From Methylomonas lenta (GTDB taxonomy: Bacteria; Pseudomonadota; Gammaproteobacteria; Methylococcales; Methylomonadaceae), in NCBI RefSeq assembly GCF_001644015.1, contig NZ_LUUI01000105.1, forward strand, positions 22,225 to 86,224: a stretch of 64,000 nucleotides of DNA, given 5' to 3'. Position numbers and translations under genes: made by a program. Below are positions 19,203 through 31,921 of this stretch, in pieces; position 1 is the stretch's first letter; every line of letters begins with the position of its first letter. The notes below the pieces were generated by a model. The model had not been told where the DNA came from, made no database searches, and saw only the letters and a list, made by a program, of their open reading frames with translations.

Positions 19203-20468
19203 TTGTTTGAGCGTCCTGACGCAGGTGAACGAGCAATTCTCGTTCACCTGAATTTGCAAGTCGGCCAAGAAGATCTAGATGAGCTAAAAGAGCTTACCAA
19301 GTCGGCTGGTGCCCAACCTATTCACGTGGTTACTGGAAGCAGGCAGCGGCCTGATCCCAAATATTTTGTCGGCAAAGGCAAGCTTGAGGAGCTAAAAGCG
19401 GCTCTTGCTGAATATGAGGCTGATATTGTGATTGTCAATCATCCTTTATCGCCCAGTCAGGAACGTAACTTAGAAAAAGCATTGGAAGCGCGGGTGGTGG
19501 ATCGTAACGGTCTTATTCTGGATATCTTTGCCCAGCGAGCGCAAACATTCGAAGGCAAGCTGCAAGTTGAACTGGCTCAGCTTAAGCATTTGTCGACCCG
19601 GTTGATTCGCGGTTGGACGCATTTGGAGCGGCAAAAAGGCGGCATTGGTTTACGTGGGCCGGGTGAAACTCAATTAGAAACAGACCGCCGATTGCTGGCT
19701 GTGCGTATCAAACAAATTCAGCAGCGCTTGGCTAAGGTTGAAAAACAGCGGCATCAAGGTCGCACCAAACGCAAGAAAGCCGAAATTCCAACGGTGTCCC
19801 TGGTAGGCTATACCAATGCGGGTAAATCCACTTTATTTAATACTTTAACTGGCGCCGATATTTATGTTGCTGATCAATTGTTTGCAACTTTGGATCCTAC
19901 ATTAAGGCATTTGGCACTGGGTAACAGTGGGGAGGTCGTGCTGGCTGATACGGTAGGCTTTATCCGACATTTGCCGCATGAGTTGGTGGCAGCCTTTCGT
20001 TCAACATTGCAAGAAGCCAGCGAAGCTGATTTGTTGTTGCATGTAATTGATGCCAATGCTGCAGATAGAGACGATACGATACTTGAAGTCAATCGGGTAT
20101 TAGACGATATCGATGCAGGCAAGATACAACAATTGAGTGTGTTTAATAAAATCGATTTGTTAGACGGCGTAAGCCCACATATTGATTACGATTCTGATGG
20201 TAAGCCGGTTAATGTCTGGTTATGTGCTCAAACTGGAGAAGGCTGCGAATTATTGCAACAGGCGTTGACTGAATGCTTTGCAGCGACCAAGGTGTTTAAA
20301 AAGTGTTTCCTGACCGCCGAACAGGTGGGTTTGAAAGCTAAATGGTTTGGTTTGGTTAGATTTGTTGATGAAACGATTAATGATCAAGGTGATTGCGAGT
20401 TGACGATAGAAATCGACAAGAAGAACCTCGGATTGTTGAAGGGTATTAGAGTTGAAGAGGTCGCGTGA
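19203..20468 (+). CDS. hflX: Ribosome-associated GTPase HflX
   Basis: GTPase that splits stalled ribosomes under stress. 421 aa. N-terminal HflX domain with KYFVGKGKLEELKAAL, a coiled linker (LKHLSTRLIRGWTHLERQKGG), a glycine-rich GLRGPGETQLETDRR loop, then the G domain: G1 GYTNAGKSTLFN (about 200), G3 DTVGFIRHLPHELV, G4 NKIDLLDG. Translation starts at TTG (19203), supported by AAGAGGT overlapping the end of hfq; no ATG fits the conserved N-terminus. Confidence 0.96.
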   Translation: MFERPDAGERAILVHLNLQVGQEDLDELKELTKSAGAQPIHVVTGSRQRPDPKYFVGKGKLEELKAALAEYEADIVIVNHPLSPSQERNLEKALEARVVDRNGLILDIFAQRAQTFEGKLQVELAQLKHLSTRLIRGWTHLERQKGGIGLRGPGETQLETDRRLLAVRIKQIQQRLAKVEKQRHQGRTKRKKAEIPTVSLVGYTNAGKSTLFNTLTGADIYVADQLFATLDPTLRHLALGNSGEVVLADTVGFIRHLPHELVAAFRSTLQEASEADLLLHVIDANAADRDDTILEVNRVLDDIDAGKIQQLSVFNKIDLLDGVSPHIDYDSDGKPVNVWLCAQTGEGCELLQQALTECFAATKVFKKCFLTAEQVGLKAKWFGLVRFVDETINDQGDCELTIEIDKKNLGLLKGIRVEEVA

Positions 20469-20619
20469 TGCTGATAATTCGGTATCGAGCTAGCCAGTTA
20501 CTTGCCATGGAAATGGGAAATTACGATAGAATGCTCGGTCTTTGTGTGACTTAAAAGCAAGGTTGCTTTAAGTCGGAAAATAAAGGTTAAAAGTTTACAA
20601 TCCAATTGGAGTGTTTAGT

Positions 20620-21810
20620 ATGTCTTGGAATGAACCCGGTGGCGATAAAAAAGACCCCTGGAGTGGCCGTAATGATAAAAATAGCCCACCTGATCTGGAC
20701 GAAGTTATTCGTTCCTTGCAGGATAAACTAGGTGGTATTTTCGGTGGTGGCTCCGCTGGTGGTAGTTCCGAAGGTCCTGGCTTTAAAAGCATAGGTTATC
20801 TGGCAGCAGGTGCTTTAGTTCTTTGGAGTTTGAGCGGATTTTACATTGTTGATGAGGGTACCCGCGGCGTTGTTACTCGCTTTGGTGCTTATGTTGATAC
20901 GACCACTCCCGGTCTTAACTGGCATATTCCAGGTCCGATCGAAAGTGCCGAAGTCATTAATGTTGAACAACAACGCTTCATAGAAGTAGGCTATCGTTCA
21001 GGCAGCACTACGGCTGTTGGCTCAGTACCGAAAGAAGCCATGATGCTGACCAAAGATGAAAACATTGTCGACGTACGACTCGCAGTGCAATACCAGGTCA
21101 AGGATGCTAAAGATTACGCTTTTAATGTTCTGGATCCCAATTCCACCTTGAAACAAGTGACCGAGAGTGTCGAGCGGGGCGTGATTGGTGCCAGCAATAT
21201 GGATTTTGTGCTGACCGAAGGTCGTAGCGAAATCGTCATGGCGATCAAGTCTGAAATTCAAACGGTGATGGACTCCTATAAAGCCGGTATTCTGGTAACC
21301 AGTGTTAACTTGCAGGATGCCCAGCCACCTGAGCAGGTTCAGGGTGCATTCGAAGACGCGATTAGAGCTCGAGAAGACAAACAACGCCTGATCAACGAAG
21401 CAGAAGCTTATTCCAATGATGTTGTACCTAAAGCACGCGGTGGTGCTTCTCGTATTGTGCAGGAATCAGAAGGTTATAAAGTGAAAGTGATTGCCGAAGC
21501 CAATGGTGATGTCAGTCGTTTCGGACAGTTATTGGTCGAGTATAAAAAAGCCCCTGCGGTCACTAAAGAACGTATGTACATCGAGTCTATGGAAACGGTG
21601 TTAGAACGATCTAATAATATTTTGGTTGATGTTAAAGGCGGTAACAACATTATGTATCTGCCTTTGGATAAATTAACCAACAAAGCCAGTGATGAAGTTA
21701 TTTCCACCCCTGACCATCATGAGCAGGCGCCTGTGGCAACTCCGGTCGCCAAACAATATAGTAGCGATAGTCGGGCTTCAAGCCGTGAACGCGATGTGAG
21801 AGGACGTTAA
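20620..21810 (+). CDS. hflK: FtsH protease modulator HflK
   Basis: Membrane-anchored SPFH-family protein that with HflC forms a large cage around FtsH. 396 aa. Gly-rich cytoplasmic N-terminus (GGIFGGGSAGGSSEG), one membrane segment (about 68-88, YLAAGALVLWSLSGFYIV), then the SPFH/band-7 domain with DEGTRGVVTRFGAY and a helical part (AFEDAIRAREDKQRLINEAEAY). The ATG at 20620 has GGAG at about 9 nt; a GTG three codons earlier was not chosen. The stop is adjacent to the hflC start. Confidence 0.96.
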   Translation: MSWNEPGGDKKDPWSGRNDKNSPPDLDEVIRSLQDKLGGIFGGGSAGGSSEGPGFKSIGYLAAGALVLWSLSGFYIVDEGTRGVVTRFGAYVDTTTPGLNWHIPGPIESAEVINVEQQRFIEVGYRSGSTTAVGSVPKEAMMLTKDENIVDVRLAVQYQVKDAKDYAFNVLDPNSTLKQVTESVERGVIGASNMDFVLTEGRSEIVMAIKSEIQTVMDSYKAGILVTSVNLQDAQPPEQVQGAFEDAIRAREDKQRLINEAEAYSNDVVPKARGGASRIVQESEGYKVKVIAEANGDVSRFGQLLVEYKKAPAVTKERMYIESMETVLERSNNILVDVKGGNNIMYLPLDKLTNKASDEVISTPDHHEQAPVATPVAKQYSSDSRASSRERDVRGR

Positions 21811-21811
21811 G

Positions 21812-22666
21812 ATGGGAAATAAAATTGTAGTTGCCATTGGTGCGCTGCTGGTTGTGTTGTCTATGTCAGTGTTTACTGTTTCCGAAACTGAGCGCGCCAT
21901 TAAATTTCAGTTGGGTGAAATTGTTGAATATGATTTTAAACCGGGCTTACATTTAAAATTGCCGTTTATTAATAACGTCAAAAAATTTGATGCCCGAATT
22001 TTAACAATGGATTCGACGCCTGAGCGATTTTTAACGGCAGAAAAGAAAAATGTCATCGTGGATTCGTTTGTTAAATGGCGGATAGGGGATGTCAAAACGT
22101 TTTATACCTCTGTAGGCGGCGATGCGAATCAGGCTAATATTCGGCTGGATCAGATTATCAAAGATTCATTCCGTAGCGAATTTAGTAAACGGGATATTAA
22201 ACAGTTGGTTTCCACCGACCGTAGCATTATTCGAGAGGCATTAATTACCAATGTTTCACCGCATGCGCAGAAATTAGGTATTAATATTGTTGATGTGCAA
22301 GTCAAACGAATTGATTTGCCGAACGAAGTCAGTAGTTCGGTTTATCAGCGGATGGAAGCCGAACGTGCCAGGGTTGCGCGTGAGTTTCGTTCGCAAGGCT
22401 CTGAGGCGGCAGAACGTATTCGTGCCGATGCCGATAAACAGCGCGAGATTATTTTAGCCAATGCCTATCGGGATTCTGAGATTTTACGTGGTGAAGGCGA
22501 TGCTAAAGCGGCGGAAATTTTTGCCAAAACTTATAGTGAAGATATAGAATTCTATGGATTTTACCGTAGCATGATTGCTTACAAACAAAGTTTGGGTAAA
22601 GCCGGCAACATTATGGTTCTTGAGCCGGATTCGGATTACTTCAAATACTTCAAACACCAAAAATAA
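21812..22666 (+). CDS. hflC: FtsH protease modulator HflC
   Basis: Partner of HflK, 284 aa. N-terminal membrane anchor (IVVAIGALLVVLSMSVFTV), then SETERAIKFQLGEIV and the band-7 domain with SFVKWRIGDVKTFYTSVGG. The helical region ARVAREFRSQGSEAAERIRADADKQREI is a family signature. It follows hflK with one base between stop and start, so expression is coupled in the 1:1 ratio the complex needs. Confidence 0.97.
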   Translation: MGNKIVVAIGALLVVLSMSVFTVSETERAIKFQLGEIVEYDFKPGLHLKLPFINNVKKFDARILTMDSTPERFLTAEKKNVIVDSFVKWRIGDVKTFYTSVGGDANQANIRLDQIIKDSFRSEFSKRDIKQLVSTDRSIIREALITNVSPHAQKLGINIVDVQVKRIDLPNEVSSSVYQRMEAERARVAREFRSQGSEAAERIRADADKQREIILANAYRDSEILRGEGDAKAAEIFAKTYSEDIEFYGFYRSMIAYKQSLGKAGNIMVLEPDSDYFKYFKHQK

Positions 22667-22686
22667 GCCATATCATTCGATACACA

Positions 22687-22721
22687 GCAGAAAACGCTCC
22701 GCAGTGTGGGGCGTTTTCTGC
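22687..22721 (+). terminator. Hairpin between hflC and hisZ
   Basis: An 11-bp perfect stem (GCAGAAAACGC/GCGTTTTCTGC) with a 13-base loop. The T run lies inside the stem rather than after it, so it may attenuate or stabilise the hflC 3' end rather than stop transcription fully. It is palindromic and could act on both strands. Confidence 0.5.
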
Positions 22722-22737
22722 GATTGGGACAAAGAAA

Positions 22738-25250
<2,513 letters not shown>

Positions 25251-25385
25251 GATTTGGCTGATACAAGAGGCGTAATCCAATGCGTCTCTATAGCTCTTGC
25301 CATAATTGACATTTATCTGTAACAACAGTACCTTAGCAAGTTTTTCTCACACGTCAACTTCAAACCTGAATCTCAAGAGTCATTA

Positions 25386-26570
25386 ATGGAAGAATTTCAT
25401 CGCATCAGTCGCTTACCGCCTTATGTTTTTAACATCGTTAATGAGCTAAAAGCCAAGGCGCGAGCCGAAGGTGAAGATATTATCGATTTTGGCATGGGAA
25501 ATCCCGATCAGCCGACGCCGCCTCATATTGTTAAAAAAATGATAGAAGTGGCGAGCCGTGATGATACGCATCGATATTCGGTTTCCAAAGGTATTCCTCG
25601 CTTACGTAAAGCCATTTGTGGCTGGTATAAAAATCGCTTTGATGTTGATCTGGATTTTAATACCGAGGCTATTGTCACTATAGGTTCTAAGGAAGGTTTG
25701 TCGCATTTGGCCTTGGCTACCTTAGGTCCGGGTGATGTCGTATTAGTGCCGAATCCTGCTTACCCGATTCATCCTTATGGCGTAGTCATTGCCGGTGCAG
25801 ATATCCGACACGTGCCTTTGACGCCGGGTACCGATTTCTTTGAAGAACTGAACAAGGCAATTGCCGAATCCTGGCCCAAGCCAAAAATGCTGATTTTAAA
25901 CTTTCCGGGCAATCCAACCAGCGAATGTGTGGAACTGGATTTCTTTGAGAAAGTGGTGGCGATTTGCAAGCAACATAACATCTGGATCGTGCATGATATT
26001 GCCTATGCCGACATTGTGTTTGATGGCTATGTGGCGCCTTCCATTTTGCAAGTTGCCGGCGCCAAAGATATTGCCGTCGAATTTTTCTCGCTGTCAAAAA
26101 GCTACAATATGCCGGGTTGGCGGGTCGGCTTTATGTGCGGCAACCCAACTTTAGTGGCAGCCTTGACGCGGATTAAATCGTATATGGATTACGGTACCTT
26201 TACCCCGATCCAAGTGGCAGCGATTACTGCGCTGGAGGGGCCACAAGACTGCGTCAAAGAAATTTGCGAAATGTATCGTGTGCGTCGCGACGTACTTTGT
26301 GATGGTTTGAATGCCATGGGTTGGCATGTGGAAAAGCCTAAGGCCACCATGTTTGTCTGGGTACCGATTCCAGAAGCTTACAAAGCGATGGGCTCCATCG
26401 AGTTTTGCAAAAAATTGATCATCGATGCCAGGGTGGCCGTTTCACCTGGCGTTGGTTTTGGTCAGTACGGCGACGATCATATTCGTTTCAGCTTGATAGA
26501 AAACGAGCATAGAACCCGTCAAGCCTTACGCAGCATCCGTAATATGCTGAAAAAAGACAACGTAGTATAA
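25386..26570 (+). CDS. alaC: Pyridoxal-phosphate aminotransferase, AlaC-like
   Basis: Class I aminotransferase, 394 aa. The N-terminus [21 protein letters not shown] and [16 protein letters not shown] match the alanine transaminase AlaC group. The cofactor Lys is in [15 protein letters not shown] (about residue 238), the substrate Asn in [10 protein letters not shown], and [13 protein letters not shown] precedes it. AlaC makes alanine from pyruvate and glutamate. In organisms where this gene sits before hom-thrC it may also serve the aspartate family; specificity cannot be settled here. 35 bp separate it from hom. Confidence 0.85.
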   Translation: MEEFHRISRLPPYVFNIVNELKAKARAEGEDIIDFGMGNPDQPTPPHIVKKMIEVASRDDTHRYSVSKGIPRLRKAICGWYKNRFDVDLDFNTEAIVTIGSKEGLSHLALATLGPGDVVLVPNPAYPIHPYGVVIAGADIRHVPLTPGTDFFEELNKAIAESWPKPKMLILNFPGNPTSECVELDFFEKVVAICKQHNIWIVHDIAYADIVFDGYVAPSILQVAGAKDIAVEFFSLSKSYNMPGWRVGFMCGNPTLVAALTRIKSYMDYGTFTPIQVAAITALEGPQDCVKEICEMYRVRRDVLCDGLNAMGWHVEKPKATMFVWVPIPEAYKAMGSIEFCKKLIIDARVAVSPGVGFGQYGDDHIRFSLIENEHRTRQALRSIRNMLKKDNVV

Positions 26571-26605
26571 TGCTGCCATTTTTGGTTTAACCCTAGGAGT
26601 CAGGT

Positions 26606-27916
26606 TTGATACCGGTAAAAGTAGGTGTTTTGGGTTTGGGGACTGTTGGTGGCGGCACGGTCAACGTACTAAAAAGAAATGCTGCAGAAATTGCTCGTCG
26701 GGCTGGACGGGAAATCGTTGTCAGCCGGGCCTCGGCACGCAGTCTGACGCAAAAGCGTATCTGCGATACTCAGGGCATTGCTCTGACAGTCGATCCTTTT
26801 GAGGTGGTTAACGATCCTGAGATCGATATAGTCGTGGAGCTGATCGGCGGTTACGATATGGCCAAGCAATTGGTGTTAACCGCTATTGCCAATGGTAAAC
26901 ACGTAGTAACCGCCAATAAAGCCTTGATTGCTCTGCATGGTAACGAAATCTTTGCCGAAGCCAGCAAAAAAGGCGTGATGGTGATGTTCGAAGCGGCCGT
27001 CGCCGGTGGTATTCCTATCATCAAGGCAATTCGCGAGGGTCTTAGTGGCAACCGCATCAATTGGCTGGCTGGTATCATCAATGGCACCGGCAACTTCATT
27101 CTTACTGAAATGCGCGATAAAGGTCGCGATTTTTCCGATGTGCTAAGCGAAGCGCAAGCTTTGGGATACGCAGAAGCAGATCCAACCTTCGATGTCGAAG
27201 GTATTGATGCTGCACATAAGTTGACTATTCTGGCTTCGATTGCTTTTGGTATTCCTTTGCAATTCGATAAAGTGTTCACCGAGGGTATTAGCCAAATTAC
27301 CCGTGCCGATGTCGGCTATGCCGAAGAACTAGGCTATCGCATCAAACATTTGGGTATAGCACGTAAAACCGAGCAAGGCATAGAATTACGCGTGCATCCT
27401 ACCTTGATTCCAAAACGCCGCTTGATTGCCAATGTCGATGGTGTCATGAATGCGGTGCTGGTCAGTGGAGACGCTGTTGGTCCGACGCTGTATTATGGTG
27501 CCGGCGCAGGCGCTGAGCCGACTGCTTCAGCCGTGGTTGCCGACTTAGTAGACGTGGTGCGTGCCATGACTAGCGACCCTGAAAACCGCGTGCCGCATCT
27601 GGCATTTCAAGCCGATGCCCTTATAGATACCCCGGTTTTAGCTGCAGACAACATACATACGGCCTATTATCTGCGTCTGACAGCCGAAGATAAGCCGGGT
27701 GTATTGGCGGACGTTTCTCGAATACTGGCATCACATCAGATTAGTATCGAAGCGCTGATTCAAAAAGAACCGATGGTTGGTGAATCTTCAGTGCCTATCA
27801 TCATGCTAACGCAGTTGACGCTGGAAAAAGAAATGAATGCGGCGATTGTTGAAATCGAAGCCTTGGCAACCGTAAGCGGAAAGGTTAGTCGCATTCGTCT
27901 GGAAACTTTAGGATAA
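26606..27916 (+). CDS. hom: Homoserine dehydrogenase
   Basis: NAD(P)H-dependent reduction of aspartate semialdehyde to homoserine, the branch to threonine and methionine. 436 aa, monofunctional (no aspartokinase domain). Rossmann motif GVLGLGTVGGGTVNVL (residues 7-22), NGKHVVTANKALIA (about 94), catalytic region AGGIPIIKAIREGL and GIINGTGNFILTEM, and a C-terminal ACT domain (about 353-430, TAEDKPGVLADVSRILASH) suggesting feedback control by threonine. The start is TTG with TAGGAG upstream; no ATG is available before the Rossmann motif. Confidence 0.97.
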   Translation: MIPVKVGVLGLGTVGGGTVNVLKRNAAEIARRAGREIVVSRASARSLTQKRICDTQGIALTVDPFEVVNDPEIDIVVELIGGYDMAKQLVLTAIANGKHVVTANKALIALHGNEIFAEASKKGVMVMFEAAVAGGIPIIKAIREGLSGNRINWLAGIINGTGNFILTEMRDKGRDFSDVLSEAQALGYAEADPTFDVEGIDAAHKLTILASIAFGIPLQFDKVFTEGISQITRADVGYAEELGYRIKHLGIARKTEQGIELRVHPTLIPKRRLIANVDGVMNAVLVSGDAVGPTLYYGAGAGAEPTASAVVADLVDVVRAMTSDPENRVPHLAFQADALIDTPVLAADNIHTAYYLRLTAEDKPGVLADVSRILASHQISIEALIQKEPMVGESSVPIIMLTQLTLEKEMNAAIVEIEALATVSGKVSRIRLETLG

Positions 27917-27919
27917 ACA

Positions 27920-29014
27920 ATGGCAATACAACAACGTTACACAGGTTTAATTGAACAATATCGCGACCGTCTGCCGGTTTCGGGCACCACTCGTCTGATT
28001 AGTTTGGGAGAAGGTAAAACGCCGCTAATTCAATTACTCAATATCCCACGTTTAATTGGTAAAAACGTGGATATTTACGTTAAATTCGAAGGTTTGAACC
28101 CGACCGGCTCTTTTAAAGATCGCGGTATGACCATGGCGGTGACCAAGGCGGTGGAAGAGGGCAGTCAAGCTATCATCTGCGCATCAACCGGTAATACCTC
28201 TGCATCGGCGGCGGCTTACGCCGTTCGGGCCGGCATTAAAGCTTTTGTTTTGATTCCAGAAGGCAAAATTGCCTTGGGTAAATTAGCCCAAACCCTGATG
28301 TATGGCGCACAAATCATCCAAATCAACGGTAACTTTGATGCCGGCATGAATATTGTCAAACAAATTTCTGACCATGCGCCGGTGACTATCGTCAACTCCA
28401 TCAATCCGTTCAGATTACAAGGGCAGAAAACTGCTGCGTTCGAAATCGTTGATGAATTGGGCGACGCTCCGGATTATCATTGTTTGCCGGTCGGCAATGC
28501 CGGCAATATTTCAGCCTATTGGATGGGATACACCGAATATGCACAAGACCTGCCTGGCCTAAAAGCCGTGGCCAGTAAACGCCCAATCATGTGCGGCTAT
28601 CAGGCTGCAGGTGCTGCACCGTTCGTGGCCGGCAAGATGATCGATCACCCGGAAACAGTGGCTACAGCCATTCGTATCGGCCACCCGCAATCGTGGGATT
28701 TAGCCTGGAATGCGCAAAAAGAATCAGGCGGTTGGTTCGATTCGAAAACCGATGAACAAATTTTGGCTGCACAAAAAATGTTATCGCAGTACGAAGGTAT
28801 TTTCTGTGAGCCAGCCTCAGCCGCATCATTGGCCGGTGCTTTGCAGGATATTGGGGCCGGTAAAATTCCTGAGGGGAGTCGTATTGTTTGCACCTTGACC
28901 GGTAACGGCATTAAAGATCCGGATATTGCTATCAGCCAATGTAAGGATGCTCATCCGGTAACAATCGATGCGACACTGGATGCAGTTAAAAAAGCAATTT
29001 TGGATAATATGTAA
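27920..29014 (+). CDS. thrC: Threonine synthase
   Basis: PLP enzyme that makes threonine from O-phosphohomoserine. 364 aa, the short class of threonine synthase. Shows GEGKTPLIQL, the PLP Lys in GSFKDRGMTMAV (about residue 62), CASTGNTSASAAAYA (about 87-101) and the phosphate loop region LPVGNAGNISAYW (about 190). It starts 3 bp after the hom stop, so hom-thrC is one unit, closed by a strong terminator. Confidence 0.97.
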   Translation: MAIQQRYTGLIEQYRDRLPVSGTTRLISLGEGKTPLIQLLNIPRLIGKNVDIYVKFEGLNPTGSFKDRGMTMAVTKAVEEGSQAIICASTGNTSASAAAYAVRAGIKAFVLIPEGKIALGKLAQTLMYGAQIIQINGNFDAGMNIVKQISDHAPVTIVNSINPFRLQGQKTAAFEIVDELGDAPDYHCLPVGNAGNISAYWMGYTEYAQDLPGLKAVASKRPIMCGYQAAGAAPFVAGKMIDHPETVATAIRIGHPQSWDLAWNAQKESGGWFDSKTDEQILAAQKMLSQYEGIFCEPASAASLAGALQDIGAGKIPEGSRIVCTLTGNGIKDPDIAISQCKDAHPVTIDATLDAVKKAILDNM

Positions 29015-29032
29015 AATCTATTGGAAGCAAAT

Positions 29033-29060
29033 AAAAAAGCCGGCTAACGCCGGCTTTTTT
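29033..29060 (+). terminator. Bidirectional rho-independent terminator after thrC
   Basis: Perfect GCCGGC/GCCGGC stem with a TAAC loop, flanked by six A on the left and six T on the right. It can stop transcription from either side and closes the hom-thrC unit. Confidence 0.92.
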
Positions 29061-29202
29061 ATTTGCAAACCTTTGGGCCTCGTTTAAACATCTAACTGTA
29101 TAGAAAGTAAATAGAGCCTTCTGATGGCAAGTAAATATGGATGCGAGGAGCTCGAATTAATCGTTTGATTGTTTCCGCAAAGCTGTCTATTTTTAATGCT
29201 TA

Positions 29203-29234
29203 AAAAGGTTTCCCGCTAATGCGAGAAACCTTTT
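29203..29234 (-). terminator. Rho-independent terminator of the 29.3-31.7 kb TPR lipoprotein gene
   Basis: Ten-base perfect stem (AAAAGGTTTC/GAAACCTTTT) with an inner CGC/GCG pair. It lies 28 bases after the stop codon on the minus strand, with the T run at the 3' end. Confidence 0.85.
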
Positions 29235-29261
29235 ACATTTGGGCGATGCTTGGTTAAAAAT

Positions 29262-31661
29262 TTAGCCGCCCTGTTTAGCTTTTTCCAGAGTTTCTTTAGC
29301 CTGTTGCATACCATCAAAGTTAACTTTGGAATCCAAAGCCTTTTGCAAATGCAACTCGGCTTTTGCAAAATCTTTCTGTTTAAAATAAAGCATGCCAATG
29401 TGGTAGTTGGTGATAGGAGAATTAGTATCAATTTCCAATGCTTTAGTCAGCATTGTGTTGGCTAGTTCTAGCTTATCTTGTTTATAGGCTATCCATCCAA
29501 CAGTATCCAGGAAACTGGTATTTTTGGATTTTTCCAGCGGCTCTGCTATGGTCGCCGCACGTGCCAAATTTTCCGGGGTATCAGCATAATCAGACAAATA
29601 GCTGGCCAGATTATTTACAGCGATGGCAGATTTTGGATACCGTTTGTAAGAATCTTCATATAAAGCCAAGACTTTATCATGCTCGCCTGCGCTGTGGTAA
29701 AGCCGAGCCAGATCTTCCACTAACTCCATCGCGCCGTTGGTTTTTTCAATACCTTTGATGTAGATTTTGATGGCTGCCGCTTTGTTTTTTTGTACCAACT
29801 CGGCCAGCGCCAAATTACGATAAGGGCTAAACCAATCCGGCTTGATGTCCAACGCTTTATTAAAGGCCTTGTTAGCCTCAGCATATTTTTGCTGGCTTAG
29901 ATAGACGCCACCCAACAGATTGTCAGCAATAAAATGATCAGGATGACGTTTTAGTACCTCCTGTAACTCTGCAATGGCTTTATCAGGCTGTTTTTGCGCC
30001 ATGTAAGTCTTGACCAACTCAGTCAGTGGCTCGATTGCATCGGGCTTTTTAGCCAGTGCTTGCTTAAAGGCGTCTGCAGCAGCAGTTAAGTTGCCTTCTG
30101 CTTGATAGCCCAAGGCTGACATATAAAAACCGGCTGCATCTTCTGGGAAGGTATCCTGAACTTGCTTGGCCACCTGCTGTGCTTTATCCCATTGTTTCTT
30201 TGCAACTTCCAGCTTGAACAAGCTCTCAAGACCTTTTTGGCTTTTTGGATTGGCTTTTATCAATTCAGCAATTTGTTGTCTGGCCTGATCTTCCTTGCCT
30301 GCTTTTAATAACAAACTGGCTAAATCCAGTCGCGCTGTTTCATCAGTAGGAGCTAGCGCCACTACTTTTTCCATATTTTCTTTAGCAAGTTCCGGTTCAT
30401 TGTTGCGTAAATGCGTTGCAGCCAACAGCTTTAATACGTTGGTATTGTTAGGTTGATCGACTAAAACCGAACGAAAGTCACCAATTGCATCGGGTATTTT
30501 GTTTTCAGCCAAAGCAAATTGACCACGTAAGGTCAGCGCCTCGCCGTCTCGAGGATTTTCTTTCAGCACCTCTGTGATCAGTACCTTGGCTTCGTCACCG
30601 CGTTTATTGGCTGCATAGTAAGAAGCCAATTTATTACGAGCAGAGATACCGTTTGGGCCTAATTTATCTTCTGCGACTATTTGCTTGATAGTTTCCTCAG
30701 CCTTGTCCGCTTGTTTATTGGCGAATTGCAAAGAGGCCAATTTAAATTTCAGTGCATAGGCATCAGGTTGCTGTTCGATAATCGGTAATAATTCGGCAAT
30801 AGCGACTTCCAAACTGCGCTTTTCCACTAAGAAATCAATCAGATTACTCTTCGCCACATCGCTATCAGGCATTTTTTGCACGGCTTCACGTAAAGTGGCT
30901 TCGGCTTTGTCCAGTTGATCGGTACCTACTTGAAACAACGCCAGATTTTTGTAGTGTTGCGCTTCTTGTGGCTGTATTTGGATGATGGATGCTAAAAGCG
31001 CTTCGGCTTCCGGAAGTTGCTTGTTTCTGGCATAAATACCCACCAACATAGTGCGCAAAGGCACGCTGTCAGAATTTTTATCTACAGCCTGCTTCAACAG
31101 TGAAATGGCATCTTCCGTTTTGTTGTTTTTAACCAGGATAGATGACATCATCAACTTGGCCGATACATCATCCGGGCTTTTTTGTAAGGCTTTCTCAACT
31201 GAAGCAATCGCAGCATCGGAATTGTTTTTGGACATATTAATCCCGGCCATCAAGACCAGGGCTTCCACATTGTCCGCTTCCTTGGCTAATGCTTCTTGTG
31301 CCATTTTTTCAGCATCATCTGCAGCGCGATTCAATAATAACAATTGCCCGACTCGGACCCGTGCCATGACATGATTTTCATCATTCTGCACAATGGTATT
31401 GTATTCTTTAAAGGCTTTCTCAATTTTGCCTTGCTTGCTCAAGGTTTCAGCCATTTGATAACGGCCTTCCCAGTTTTTTGGATCTATCTGTAATACGTTT
31501 TTAAAAGCAAGCTCAGCTTTTTCATAATCACCGGCCTGAAATAACTGACTGCCTTCCTCCATGTATTTAGCTTTACGTTCTTCTGCGCCACCGCAAGCAA
31601 CCAAACTGGCGCTTACTATGGCTATACCTAGATTTCTCAGAATTGTTTTTTTACTGGTCAT
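29262..31661 (-). CDS. prsT: PrsT-type TPR repeat lipoprotein
   Basis: 799 aa lipoprotein made almost entirely of tetratricopeptide repeats. The signal peptide ends in a lipobox (LVAC, Cys about residue 23) followed by GGAEERKAKYMEEGSQLFQAGDYEKAELAFKNVL. It matches the PEP-CTERM-system TPR lipoprotein PrsT (TIGR02917 type), which accompanies exosortase and exopolysaccharide loci; the outer-membrane or periplasmic scaffold role is inferred. The tail (SFLDTVGWIAYKQDKLELANTML) is paralogous to that of the 1145-aa protein at 39.3 kb. It stands alone, about 5.7 kb from the exosortase gene, with its own terminator. Confidence 0.85.
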   Translation of the reverse strand: MTSKKTILRNLGIAIVSASLVACGGAEERKAKYMEEGSQLFQAGDYEKAELAFKNVLQIDPKNWEGRYQMAETLSKQGKIEKAFKEYNTIVQNDENHVMARVRVGQLLLLNRAADDAEKMAQEALAKEADNVEALVLMAGINMSKNNSDAAIASVEKALQKSPDDVSAKLMMSSILVKNNKTEDAISLLKQAVDKNSDSVPLRTMLVGIYARNKQLPEAEALLASIIQIQPQEAQHYKNLALFQVGTDQLDKAEATLREAVQKMPDSDVAKSNLIDFLVEKRSLEVAIAELLPIIEQQPDAYALKFKLASLQFANKQADKAEETIKQIVAEDKLGPNGISARNKLASYYAANKRGDEAKVLITEVLKENPRDGEALTLRGQFALAENKIPDAIGDFRSVLVDQPNNTNVLKLLAATHLRNNEPELAKENMEKVVALAPTDETARLDLASLLLKAGKEDQARQQIAELIKANPKSQKGLESLFKLEVAKKQWDKAQQVAKQVQDTFPEDAAGFYMSALGYQAEGNLTAAADAFKQALAKKPDAIEPLTELVKTYMAQKQPDKAIAELQEVLKRHPDHFIADNLLGGVYLSQQKYAEANKAFNKALDIKPDWFSPYRNLALAELVQKNKAAAIKIYIKGIEKTNGAMELVEDLARLYHSAGEHDKVLALYEDSYKRYPKSAIAVNNLASYLSDYADTPENLARAATIAEPLEKSKNTSFLDTVGWIAYKQDKLELANTMLTKALEIDTNSPITNYHIGMLYFKQKDFAKAELHLQKALDSKVNFDGMQQAKETLEKAKQGG

Positions 31662-31921
31662 GTAAATCTCGATTCCATTTGCTTTGAATTAGTGGATTAA
31701 ATCCGGGGTGATTTTATCTAGTCGTTAATTTTAACGTATTTAGCTAATCGGAGATTCGCGTATTTTTCATATACCCACAGGATTAGATGCGGCAAGTTGC
31801 CGCAGTAACTGAATATTTACCAAGCACTCTTTAAAAATTATTACATTACAGTGCTATCTGGACACATAAAGCAGCAGGCGCTATGCTCTAAAAATTATCA
31901 CTATTTTCATGGAGCCTTAAA

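Noticed and set aside
25268-25294. Hairpin AGAGGCG/CGTCTCT after purA as a terminator
   Set aside because: No T run follows the stem; stem includes a G-T pair.
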